A stretch of 64,000 nucleotides of DNA. It comes from Desulfonatronum lacustre DSM 10312 (GTDB lineage: Bacteria > Desulfobacterota > Desulfovibrionia > Desulfovibrionales > Desulfonatronaceae). Made by a program: the position numbers and the translations under genes. How positions within the stretch are numbered: the first letter of the stretch is position 1; every line of letters starts with the position of its first letter. Below, in pieces: positions 56,501 through 63,392 of this stretch. The DNA lies in contig NZ_KI912608.1 of the NCBI RefSeq assembly GCF_000519265.1, positions 1,545,582 to 1,609,581 of the forward strand, in the 5' to 3' direction. Below the pieces are notes generated by a model. That model ran no database searches. It worked only from the letters and a program-made list of their open reading frames with translations, and was not told the DNA's origin.

Positions 56501-58357
56501 CTGGTTGACGTTCAAATTACCACTGATGGATTTTCCCATGGGAACGACACGTACGCTTGAGTTACCAACTCTGACGTCAATGTCGGGTATCGGCGAAGAA
56601 AGCGCGACAGCAAAGGTGCTAACCTTTTGCTCATCCGTTAAATCCGGTCGCAAGTCCGTATTTCTTGCATAGTTGGCCACGGAAGCGGCATAATAGCTTC
56701 CCTGTTTCGTCGGGTCTTCAGGGCATAACCCACGGACGCCGCCGAGGTTATCGACCGCTTTCGAGGTGCACATAAAATCCGTGCCCTCATCATTTTCGCC
56801 GATAAACCATGGGGCTCCGGCTATGGACTCCTTCGTGCCGATGGCGTCCGCAAGATTTTGGGCATGGAAGTTTCCTGCCCCCAGCGCCTGCTCAGAGCCC
56901 CATCCCGCCGCAGCAAAAGCAGAACCCGGCAGTTTGTCGGAGTCAAATGAGGGATTGATGTCGCTGACGACCAGCATGATCGGCTTGGCACAGTAAAGAT
57001 TCTTGCCGCTTTGCATAAACGGGTCCTGCCATGTCGCCAAAGGCAAGCCAAGCGTCGCATCCTTGCCTCCGCTGTAAAGATAATCTTGTGTTGGCGATTC
57101 GTCGGCAAAGTACCTCGAAGTCTCATACATCATCTCCGCCAGAGGGTTCCCCCAATCCGGGAACTCTCCTTCATTCATGGTGCGACTTGTGACCCATGCG
57201 CCGGACCATCCAGGTTCATAACTGTGATCCGAATACCTGAAGTTGATAATCCTCATCTTGTTGATAGTTTGAATGATTCCGTTGATTGCCGTGAACTGGC
57301 CAGTCTCAAGATCAATTTCATCGCTGATGCTGCCGATGTTTTTTCGAACGACACCCCCAGACATGTTTTTCTCGTAAGATCCGGTCATTAGACCAAAATA
57401 CATGCTGTTCCCTTCGCCGTACTTCTGCAAAAGACCGATGGGTTTGTAAACCGCGCCTGATCCATCTGAGTTCGTTCCAGGATATAGCTTACAATTATCC
57501 TCAGGCATAGACGCATCGCACACTTTGACGCGTACGGCATAATCGGTCAGGTCATATCCGCCATGCGAGCTTCGCAAGCTGCTTATGGTTGGGCCTGACT
57601 CACCATCTTCTAAGCGATTGCCTGCAACTGGCCGTTCAATTGCTGTCCAGTTCCATATACGATATTCTTTTCCTGCATGACCTGCATTCTCTAAAACCCG
57701 AAGAAACGGCGTTCCATTAGCTGTGAGTGTCGTCGAGGCGAAAAAATGGCGACGTCCAGACATAGGCGCTGACAATGGCGTATAATCGACGATGCTATAT
57801 CCATCCACAGATTGACTGGTATACTCCTTACCCCATGAATGGGCATCCTGTGGAACGTATACCCTTTGCAAAACCGTGTCAGTAACGGAGTCCGTGGAAC
57901 GATATCCGCCATAAAGCACCTTGCGTATCGTATCCATGCGGGACATTGTCAGATAATTTAAAAAGTCACCGCTCCATGCATTTGAACATTTTTTATCCGC
58001 AGTGACTGAATTCGGTTCAAATCGACTGTTACTGGAATTGTAAGTATAGCACTTATAAGAATCAAAATAGCCGTAATAGTCAATGGATGGGTTATAACCT
58101 ATGTCCAGAATTCCATCGTCATTCAAGTCAGATGCATCATTATAGGCCGCGTAATACAATTTATGATCCCTGCCCATGACCAGCATGACCAATGGTGGGA
58201 CAGCTTCTGGGAGAAAAGGCGGTCCGCCAAAAGAATATTGACCACATACGTCGGCGCGTACGATAGTTGTGATCGCAACCGACAGAAAGGATGAAACCAT
58301 AAACAAGACAGCGAGACAAACAATAGCACCGCTGGGATACCCCACTTTATATCTCAT
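53555..58357 (-). CDS. PilY1/PilC-like pilus-tip adhesin
   Basis: The 1600-residue protein starts at the ATG at 58357 (signal sequence GAIVCLAVLFMVSSFLSVAI, with cleavage near VRA). The N-terminal half has the conserved PPLVMLVMGRDHKLYYAAYNDASDL and DFLNYLTMSRMDTIRKVLYGG of PilY1, a tip protein of type IV pili. The C-terminal third is a PilC/PilY1 beta-propeller (WRLGDVIHSSPVLVGAP, YFGGNDGMLHAVN) with a calcium-site-like DYDFDFFVDILYFG. The gene is AT-richer than its surroundings and closes the operon. Confidence 0.92.
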   Translation of the reverse strand: MRYKVGYPSGAIVCLAVLFMVSSFLSVAITTIVRADVCGQYSFGGPPFLPEAVPPLVMLVMGRDHKLYYAAYNDASDLNDDGILDIGYNPSIDYYGYFDSYKCYTYNSSNSRFEPNSVTADKKCSNAWSGDFLNYLTMSRMDTIRKVLYGGYRSTDSVTDTVLQRVYVPQDAHSWGKEYTSQSVDGYSIVDYTPLSAPMSGRRHFFASTTLTANGTPFLRVLENAGHAGKEYRIWNWTAIERPVAGNRLEDGESGPTISSLRSSHGGYDLTDYAVRVKVCDASMPEDNCKLYPGTNSDGSGAVYKPIGLLQKYGEGNSMYFGLMTGSYEKNMSGGVVRKNIGSISDEIDLETGQFTAINGIIQTINKMRIINFRYSDHSYEPGWSGAWVTSRTMNEGEFPDWGNPLAEMMYETSRYFADESPTQDYLYSGGKDATLGLPLATWQDPFMQSGKNLYCAKPIMLVVSDINPSFDSDKLPGSAFAAAGWGSEQALGAGNFHAQNLADAIGTKESIAGAPWFIGENDEGTDFMCTSKAVDNLGGVRGLCPEDPTKQGSYYAASVANYARNTDLRPDLTDEQKVSTFAVALSSPIPDIDVRVGNSSVRVVPMGKSISGNLNVNQNCAQKCTLSLDADGLHVSNCASNAFCPTNQIVNFFVDSITYDQNDEITYAKFRINFEDVEQGADHDMDAIILYEVESIGDNQIKVTVTSEYAAGGIDQVLGFIISGTTEDGAYLVVKDKDVTVGGDTPTQVSDLGLVWSRVFTVAGNPSGILRNPLWYAAKWGGYEANADGTVNWDQAGDGVPDHYFYVANPLRLEQQLARAFQLMLTRIASGAAASVISSSRRGEGIITQAVFWPSRFDTSDKEVTWTGDVRALLVDTQGRLRDKLGKEVVYLYDADAKRTKACVDGDASNGGCDGGTIKELDDLSYLWAVSDWVNDLTDELVNRGSYASDSAYRYIFTWNDANNNGKIDANEVIPFIHTNHADIPYLDEDTIKWLRGQDQVGMRSRQFNNKTWRLGDVIHSSPVLVGAPAENYDLLWNDPTYGAFYRKYRDRRLMAYFGGNDGMLHAVNAGFYQTGSGFLANSGPALGAEMWAYVPYNLLPHLSCLAQPNYSHQYYVDLRPRVFDVKIFPPSDKHPGGWGTILVGGMRFGGGYFEDTVLGREFSSSYFVLDITEPNEPPVLLGETTTKRGNQSCAGNKPCVNFGYTISVPTVVPVKDSSGVVKWFLVLSTGPDSDKISVESTQKAKVAVVPMEDYLGNQSHANWSNLRIPDFAPSATQSGRKEVPNNNSFISTGMVSVDYDFDFFVDILYFGTTEKQGQTIGGGLQRLKVEGDADPSKWEYKSMFDAGRPVTGEPNIGWKDDNVWVYFGTGKFWTAADKFDVSTESIYCIQEPKQTQSNAYNFSQVSKSSLLNVSNVQVSAESYGEILCSDGSTNCLPSGVTTFYGLQNEILSKSNVSGAYRELSPAGERVIGQPSLLGGLLNFSAYHPDPDNNICASDGRSKLYSLHYLTCTPWIKNVFGESNSSVVGEGDGEKNVVDFTKDLGPGMTITPTLHLGDQQGATVFIQTSTGEIISIDQPNLPIDSTRSGRSSWHMIDVE

Positions 58358-58367
58358 CCTCGCCCCC

Positions 58368-58976
58368 TTATCTCTGTACATGCCGGTACATGGTTCCCAC
58401 TGCTTGGCGGCTGTTAAGCCGCTCATAGCCACGTCCAATAAGCTGATAATAGCTTGAAAAGCCGCCGGCCCCGGCGACGCCCTTACCGATTCCTTCGTAC
58501 CCAGCGCCAATAATGATAGAACCACCCTCTGCAGGTCGTGCACCTTGGAATTTTACCTTAACACCACCTACTTCGATAAGTGTTCCCGGATTGATCACCT
58601 CGAAAAAACTCACATTGGGCTCTTCATCGGGATCGTTCATGTCTTGACTCATGTACATCAAAGGTCCGTTGGAAATTTGTCCCTGAAAATAGTCCCCTTG
58701 AGCATCTCCCAAGTAAAAAGCAACAGGTTCGTCTCCTCTCGTATCCACAGAATACCCGACCATTTCCTCGACAACATCCACCCCGGACTCGGCCCAGTTA
58801 AGGGCTTGGTTTCGGAGTTGGAGATTGCGAGAAATGTATACATCCATCTCCACGTCTGCAGAAAAACCAATGATCATGATGCTCATAGCAAGAAGAATAA
58901 GAAGCGCCATGACCAGGGCAATTCCTTCTTCACCTCGGCTACGCCGACTCTGGAGACAGTAAATTTGTTTACTCAT
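58368..58976 (-). CDS. PilX-like pilus assembly protein
   Basis: The 202-residue protein has the PilX N-terminal domain: after a basic leader (MSKQIYCLQSRRSRGE) comes EGIALVMALLILLAMSIMIIG, a type IV pilin-like helix, with ISRNLQLRNQALNWAESGVD following. PilX-type proteins are minor pilins needed for assembly with PilY1. It overlaps pilV by four bases at its start and lies 10 bases before pilY1. Confidence 0.88.
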   Translation of the reverse strand: MSKQIYCLQSRRSRGEEGIALVMALLILLAMSIMIIGFSADVEMDVYISRNLQLRNQALNWAESGVDVVEEMVGYSVDTRGDEPVAFYLGDAQGDYFQGQISNGPLMYMSQDMNDPDEEPNVSFFEVINPGTLIEVGGVKVKFQGARPAEGGSIIIGAGYEGIGKGVAGAGGFSSYYQLIGRGYERLNSRQAVGTMYRHVQR

Positions 58977-59401
58977 GACGCTCTCTCCGGGACTAGCCTG
59001 CCGGCAGAGAATGACTTGTTGCCGCGGTACTTCCAGTCCGCCCTGACGAATATCTCCCAGAACGCCCTGGTATCCAAAACGTCACTGCCGTCACTGACTT
59101 CCATTCTCGTCAAATTCCATTCCAAAACGTAATTGAAACCGCCAATAGTCTGTTCCTCTTGGCCTTGACATTCTAAAGCTCCCTGTGGGCAAACCTGGGC
59201 AGGCCGCAAAGACAGTTCTTCGATTTTTGCCTGCACAAGCTCCGTGGCTATGGACATGGTTCGTCCCTGACCTCTGGTCAACACGGCAGCCTGCTGGGTG
59301 CTCATCCATGCCAGAACAGCCACGGCCAGCACAATCACGGCAATGAGCACTTCGAGAAGGGTGAACGCTAAACAGGACTTGGAATATGCATCAGAAGACA
59401 T
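58973..59401 (-). CDS. PilV-like minor pilin
   Basis: The ATG at 59401 gives MSSDAYSKSCLAFTLLEVLIAVIVLAV. The prepilin peptidase site is A|FTLLE with Ala in place of Gly at -1 and Glu at +5, still an accepted type. The 142-residue protein has the QQAAVLTRGQGRTMSIATELVQAKIEELS pattern of PilV/TfpV. Its start is inside the last codons of pilW, and its end overlaps pilX. Confidence 0.87.
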   Translation of the reverse strand: MSSDAYSKSCLAFTLLEVLIAVIVLAVAVLAWMSTQQAAVLTRGQGRTMSIATELVQAKIEELSLRPAQVCPQGALECQGQEEQTIGGFNYVLEWNLTRMEVSDGSDVLDTRAFWEIFVRADWKYRGNKSFSAGRLVPERAS

Positions 59402-60452
59402 TACGCAAAACCACCTCTCCTCGGCTGAGCATCCGGGCATATCCGTCGCTAAAAGGACCGACGCGGTACATGACGCAATGCGAATCACCATCTTCTGTGT
59501 ATTGCTCAATACACATATCCACAGGCTCTCCAATATTTTTAGTCAGGTCAGTCACCTCGAAAACCTGGGATTGTACTCCGGTCTGATTTTCACTGCGCCC
59601 AACAACCCAAAAACGTATTTTGCGGATATCCAGGAGATTCACGGGGTCATCGAGCCACTTCTCTCCGTCCGTTGAATATTGAACCTGAAGGTCTTCGATA
59701 TTCTCCGCGACGATCCAATATTGCGCGGAAGTATAGGCGAAATTTTTCAGATACAGTGTTGGAATTGTAATAGTTTTCCCAATTCTGTTTGTCTTAGCGG
59801 TTTCAACTATCTGAATACGGCTTGGAGAGACCATGTACATTGTTGCTTCTTCAGGGGCATCGACGTTCCTGAGAAACGTCAGCTTCCTACCTCCGTCGGC
59901 AACGTTCGCGCTTGGATCTAAAACAGAGAAAACATTACCCTCATAATTGGGGAAAAAGTAGAAATATCTCTTAAATAGATTGACATCTTGATCAGGTAAT
60001 GGGCTTGGAGCAGGATAACCTGAGCCACTCTTGAGCTGAACGACATTATCCGTTATAGAGTCCACTGTGCCAATCTTCTTAAAACCATAAACAATCACTA
60101 AAGAATCTGGGTCAAGTGTTGTAGAAATCGATTCTCCATTTTCAATATTCGAGACGAACGTATTGATCGTAATGTTACCAGCACCTGGCTCGTTTCCCGT
60201 CATGCTGAATCCATCCTGAAAGGAATCATAACCCCCGAACCCTGCATGGCTGAAAGCATGAGAAAGCCGTTCAGTAGCAACGCGCAAATTCATCTGAAGG
60301 CTGAGCATCTCTTCTTCTGACACAGACATTCTGCTTTGAGAGATAAAAACAAGAACAAGCGCACCAATGAGTACCATCATTGCGAGCATGGCGATAATGA
60401 GCTCAACAATGGTAAAACCATCACCATTCGAGTTCATAATCTTTCGAGCCAT
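59391..60452 (-). CDS. PilW-like minor pilin
   Basis: The 353-residue protein has the prepilin site DG|FTIVELIIAML with Glu at +5, then the pattern SRMSVSEEEMLSLQMNLRVATERLSHAFSHAGFGGYD, typical of PilW. The long C-terminal domain is variable and probably exposed in the assembled pilus tip complex. It overlaps the upstream GspH/FimT-like gene by 19 bases. Confidence 0.88.
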   Translation of the reverse strand: MARKIMNSNGDGFTIVELIIAMLAMMVLIGALVLVFISQSRMSVSEEEMLSLQMNLRVATERLSHAFSHAGFGGYDSFQDGFSMTGNEPGAGNITINTFVSNIENGESISTTLDPDSLVIVYGFKKIGTVDSITDNVVQLKSGSGYPAPSPLPDQDVNLFKRYFYFFPNYEGNVFSVLDPSANVADGGRKLTFLRNVDAPEEATMYMVSPSRIQIVETAKTNRIGKTITIPTLYLKNFAYTSAQYWIVAENIEDLQVQYSTDGEKWLDDPVNLLDIRKIRFWVVGRSENQTGVQSQVFEVTDLTKNIGEPVDMCIEQYTEDGDSHCVMYRVGPFSDGYARMLSRGEVVLRNVF

Positions 60453-60865
60453 ATCCTACCTACAGAGTTCATCTGGATACTAATTTTATCGCCTGCAAGA
60501 TTCGTCAGATGGTAGTTGCTGTTTGCCGTTGTTCCAGATGGAGAAAACGTTACAGTATATCCACCAGTCGGCAAAGCCCCCCCGCCAGAGAATGACAATG
60601 ACAAGCCATTTCCGGATAAATCAATTGAGTTGCCGCGACCGTTATCATATTTATCAGTATAAAATTTCATCGTGACATCTGAGTTAGTCTTTATTGCATC
60701 TATACGTGCGTGAAATAATGCTGAACGGATATTCCTTGCCTCAGACTGAAGTCTAAAGCTGGCAGAATTAATATAAAACAATCCAATTCCCGACATGATC
60801 GAAATAATCGCCACCACCACCAACACCTCGATAATGGTCAGCCCGCCGGTGTTTCGCTTGACCAT
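60434..60865 (-). CDS. GspH/FimT-like pseudopilin
   Basis: The ATG at 60865 gives MVKRNTGGLTIIEVLVVVAIISIMSG, with the prepilin site GG|LTIIE (Glu at +5). The 143-residue protein follows the GspH/FimT plan: FRLQSEARNIRSALFHARIDAIKTNSDVTMKF. It is a priming minor pilin for the pilus and is apparently intact, unlike the FimT-like gene upstream at 61444-61985. Confidence 0.85.
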   Translation of the reverse strand: MVKRNTGGLTIIEVLVVVAIISIMSGIGLFYINSASFRLQSEARNIRSALFHARIDAIKTNSDVTMKFYTDKYDNGRGNSIDLSGNGLSLSFSGGGALPTGGYTVTFSPSGTTANSNYHLTNLAGDKISIQMNSVGRIWLERL

Positions 60866-60918
60866 CACACATGTACGGTCATTATGGGTCATTGCATCGT
60901 TGCTGGGCATTCGACAAT

Positions 60919-61154
60919 CTATTTCCGGTGATCTCGGTTCATTGCGCTCTCTCGAAGAATTCGCTTCGCTTCCTTCCACGGCACAAACTCATCCCTGCCA
61001 GCCGTGACATCCGCTTCACGCGCTCGAAGCACTTCACCATGCCGCTCTGGCGATTCATATTCGGCCTCAGGTCGAGATAAATCCACCCAAAGTTCTTCCA
61101 TGACCCGGTGTTTTCAGCACGGGTCAGTCCGGTGATGTCCAATACTGTATTCAT
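60919..61154 (-). pseudogene. Frameshifted addiction-module antitoxin-like gene
   Basis: The minus strand starts MNTVLDITGLTRAE at 61154 in one frame. It then continues in another frame as KHRVMEELWVDLSRPEAEY, then ESPERHGEVLRAREADV and DEFVPWKEAKRILRES to 60919. The join falls in a run of A residues (GAAAAC near 61112), consistent with loss of one A. The rebuilt 78-residue product matches the putative addiction-module component family (W...EAK.RL ending). No toxin gene follows. The ATG overlaps the stop of the truncated pilin upstream. Confidence 0.65.
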
Positions 61155-61417
61155 GACTCTATTTGCTCCTCGATGCTTCCTTTCTCTCGTCTTATCTTAC
61201 TCTTGAGCACCTGGTCAGATGAAACAATACTTCTCTGAAATCGTTCACTTGTCTCGAAATATTTCAGTGACTCGCAGAAAGACTCGTTGGCCACGGCACT
61301 GGTCCGCGTATTGCCGATGAACACGTTGAACGCCGGGATGGCGATGGTCGTGAGGATGGCGGCGATGGCCACCACGACCAGGACTTCGATGATGGAAGAA
61401 CCTTTTTTTTGTACCAT
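61151..61417 (-). CDS. Short, probably truncated pilin-like gene
   Basis: The 88-residue product starts MVQKKGSSIIEVLVVVAIAAILTTIAIPAF, with a prepilin site G|SSIIE and Glu at +5, then NVFIGNTRTSAVANE, as in FimT/GspH. The remaining 43 residues (SFCESLKYFETSERF... to QIES) do not look like a pilin; normally an F..AL..AR.EA pattern follows. The stop overlaps the antitoxin start. The simplest reading is a pilin gene cut by insertion of the antitoxin with its upstream region. Confidence 0.6.
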   Translation of the reverse strand: MVQKKGSSIIEVLVVVAIAAILTTIAIPAFNVFIGNTRTSAVANESFCESLKYFETSERFQRSIVSSDQVLKSKIRREKGSIEEQIES

Positions 61418-61443
61418 TAATATCCTATCCAAAATCGAATGGA

Positions 61444-61985
61444 TCACTGACAAGTGGCCTTCTCCGTCCGAACCCTCCCGGCCCGGGCCAGGATGAACTT
61501 TACGCCGCGCTCCTGGCGACAGAGGGTCAGGGTGCCGGCCTGGAACGCGCCGCTGACATACTGGGTCGAACCCAGTTGGCGACGTATGACACATAGTTGC
61601 GTACGGGCATGTTCCCGGTCAAGGTCGTCTCGCCGCGCAGCGGACCGCGAACCCTGAGGATATCGTTGGAATCAGCAACTTGAGCCAGATTCCCGGCATC
61701 CACGAACACAATCCATCCCTGCTCCCAACCTCCCTGGGTGGTACACTCCAGGCCGTCCACGCTCTTGCAGACCGTGACCCGCTGATTGCGCTTGATGGCT
61801 TCGCTGCGGGCATAGCTGAGGGTGGACAAAAAATCATGGGCCGTCGTGGACAACCCGGCGCTGCGATACATCCCCGTGAGATACGGTGCACTGACCGCCA
61901 TCAAAACCAAGGCGATGACAATGGCGACCAGAACCTCGACAAAGGTCAGGCCGGAGAAAGTTCGAGGCGAAGAGCGAATGGGCAC
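61444..61985 (-). pseudogene. FimT/GspH-like pseudopilin gene with a frameshift
   Basis: From the ATG at 61985 the frame reads MPIRSSPRTFSGLTFVEVL with prepilin site G|LTFVE and the usual SYARSEAIKRNQRVTVCKS. It runs to NYVSYVAN (about 61576), then drifts into WVRPSMSAARSRPAP and stops at 61527. In another frame the expected ending is present: GSTQYVSGAFQAGTLTLC, then RQERGVKFILARAGRVRTEK and ATCQ with TGA at 61444. One lost or two gained bases near AACTGGGTT (about 61573) would explain it, or a sequencing error. It is the first gene behind the riboswitch. Confidence 0.72.
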
Positions 61986-62132
61986 AGCCGGTTCAAAGAG
62001 ATAAAATGCTGGAGAAGGGTTGCCCGGTGGACAGAAACATCAAAACAAGCGGAGAAGTGGAAACGGAAGAACATTGCCGGTCCGGCGGAAGGGAGCGAGA
62101 GCAGGGAAAAAGCAGGAGGAAAAACCCCTCTT

Positions 62133-62226
62133 CGGTCCGGCGGCCCCGCTACCCTGTTTCGCACAAAACGAAATGTAGGCCGGTGGCTTTGCGTCACACC
62201 CTTTCGGCGTGCTTTGCCCTTGTCAG
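62133..62226 (-). ncRNA. Cyclic-di-GMP-I (GEMM-I) riboswitch upstream of the pilus operon
   Basis: On the minus strand the sequence contains GGGCAAAGCACGCC-GAAA-GGGTGTG, then GACGCAAAGCCACCGGCCTA, a helix ATTTCG...CGAAAC (tetraloop-receptor arm) and finally AGGGTAGCGGGGCCGCC. These are the diagnostic blocks of the GEMM-I aptamer. A sigma-70-like promoter lies just upstream (62241-62269). The pilin genes start about 150 bases downstream. I could not identify the expression platform, so whether it turns genes on or off is unknown. Confidence 0.88.
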
Positions 62227-62240
62227 ACACTTTGGGGTAG

Positions 62241-62269
62241 ACTATATTTTGCTCACAAAAATATGTCCA
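62241..62269 (-). promoter_or_regulatory. Promoter of the riboswitch and pilus operon
   Basis: On the minus strand TGGACA (62269-62264), 17 bases and TATAGT (62246-62241) each differ from consensus by one base. Transcription would start near 62234, just before the riboswitch aptamer. Confidence 0.75.
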
Positions 62270-62311
62270 GTGTTTTTTCCAGATTCGTTGATGGATGCTA
62301 AGATTCTTTGA

Positions 62312-62800
62312 TCAAGTCAGGAGTTTTTCCAGGCCCAGCATGAGCGTCATCTCATCCAAGGGCGATTCCAGAAAGCCGTGACGGATGTAAAACAATCGGG
62401 CCTCTTGGGAAATGGCATGCACCACAAGCGCCCGTATTCCTGCCTGTCTTGAGACGGCCACGGTACGTAGCAAAGCATCTTTGAGAAGTCCCTGGCCAAC
62501 CCCCAGCCCCTGCCACTGAAGGTCAACCGCTAATCTCCCCAGCACCATGACAGGCACCGGCTCAGGCATATTCCGGCGTATTTTTGCGGATGCCCTCACT
62601 CGTTCAACGCTCCCGACGGCTAAAGCATAATAACCAGCAACTTTTTTCTCCTTTCCGACAATGAATGTCCGGGAAGCGCCGGATGCCTCATTTCGCAAAG
62701 CCTGCTTGATCAGCCACGAATTGAGTACAGCCACTCCACAATCAAAATCTTCCAGGCTATAAAGTGGGGAGACTGGGGAGGGAGGAGAAAGCTGGGTCAT
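62312..62800 (-). CDS. tacT: GNAT acetyltransferase toxin (TacT-like)
   Basis: TacT-type toxins acetylate the amino group of charged tRNAs and stop translation. The 162-residue protein has the GNAT fold: the start YSLEDFDCGVAVLNSWLIKQA, then VAGYYALAVGSVER, the acetyl-CoA loop LGRLAVDLQWQGLGVGQGLL, and FYIRHGFLESPLDEMTLML. The ATG at 62800 overlaps the antitoxin stop (ATGA); a GTG two codons earlier is an alternative. Confidence 0.9.
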   Translation of the reverse strand: MTQLSPPSPVSPLYSLEDFDCGVAVLNSWLIKQALRNEASGASRTFIVGKEKKVAGYYALAVGSVERVRASAKIRRNMPEPVPVMVLGRLAVDLQWQGLGVGQGLLKDALLRTVAVSRQAGIRALVVHAISQEARLFYIRHGFLESPLDEMTLMLGLEKLLT

Positions 62801-63066
62801 TCCCACGGTGCTTTTGTTGCAAGGAGTGCTTCAACGGAATCGGAAACGGGAGCCCTCATCAACTCTTCAAATTTCCGATACTCCGCGTCATCCAGAAAAA
62901 AAAGACGTCGATCCAAAAGGACATTCTCGGCTTCCCGACATGCCGCCTCAAGCATAAACTCCGATCGACTTTTCCTCAAAATATCCGCAGCTTTATCGAT
63001 CAAAACCCTTTGTGTCGGCAACGCTCTGATGTTGATGGGAGAACTTCGCGTTTCAAGTTGAGCCAT
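62797..63066 (-). CDS. tacA: DUF1778 antitoxin (TacA-like)
   Basis: The 89-residue protein begins MAQLETRSSPINIRALPTQRVLIDKAADILRKSRSEFML, the ribbon-helix-helix DNA-binding domain of the DUF1778/TacA family. The C-terminal segment (LDDAEYRKFEELMRAPV) is the toxin-neutralising part. GGAGGGGG lies upstream of the ATG. Palindromic repeats in the promoter fit autorepression. The toxin gene overlaps its end. Confidence 0.9.
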   Translation of the reverse strand: MAQLETRSSPINIRALPTQRVLIDKAADILRKSRSEFMLEAACREAENVLLDRRLFFLDDAEYRKFEELMRAPVSDSVEALLATKAPWE

Positions 63067-63075
63067 ACCCCCTCC

Positions 63076-63118
63076 TTTGTATACAAATCTGCTATACAAA
63101 ATCGGCTCTCTTTGTCAA
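63076..63118 (-). promoter_or_regulatory. tacAT promoter with TTTGTATA operator repeats
   Basis: On the minus strand TTGACA (63118-63113), 16 bases and TATAGC (63096-63091) form a promoter. TTTGTATA occurs twice, at 63100-63093 and 63087-63080. The second is part of the perfect 12-bp palindrome TTTGTATACAAA (63076-63087). Both lie over the -10 region and start site, a good place for a ribbon-helix-helix repressor. Confidence 0.75.
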
Positions 63119-63168
63119 CGATCTGCGTGGTCAGAACCGCAAGCGAATGTGGGAAAGGATAAAAAAAG

Positions 63169-63341
63169 GTATCTACTCAGCACATTTTGTATCCGCCCTT
63201 TCTCCGGCAATCGGAGTCGGGGTCGCTATCGGAATCGGAATCGGAACAGGAAAAATTTTGAACGCTTCCCAGCGTTTTCGATCCCGATCCCGATTCCGAT
63301 TCCGACACCGGCAACGGCACTACTCGGTGCTGAGTAGTTAC
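63169..63341. repeat. Dispersed palindromic repeat, family 1, copy E
   Basis: About 173 bp from GTATCTACTCAGCAC to GTGCTGAGTAGTTAC, with both ends intact. The left arm carries TATCGGAATCGGAATCGG and the right arm GATTCCGATTCCGA, around GAACGCTTCCCAGCG. It lies between tacAT and proC and shares long identity with copy A. Confidence 0.88.
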
Positions 63342-63392
63342 AAAAAAAGGGGACCATCGGCCCCCCTTTGCTGTAAGCTCTCAAAGGTCGAC

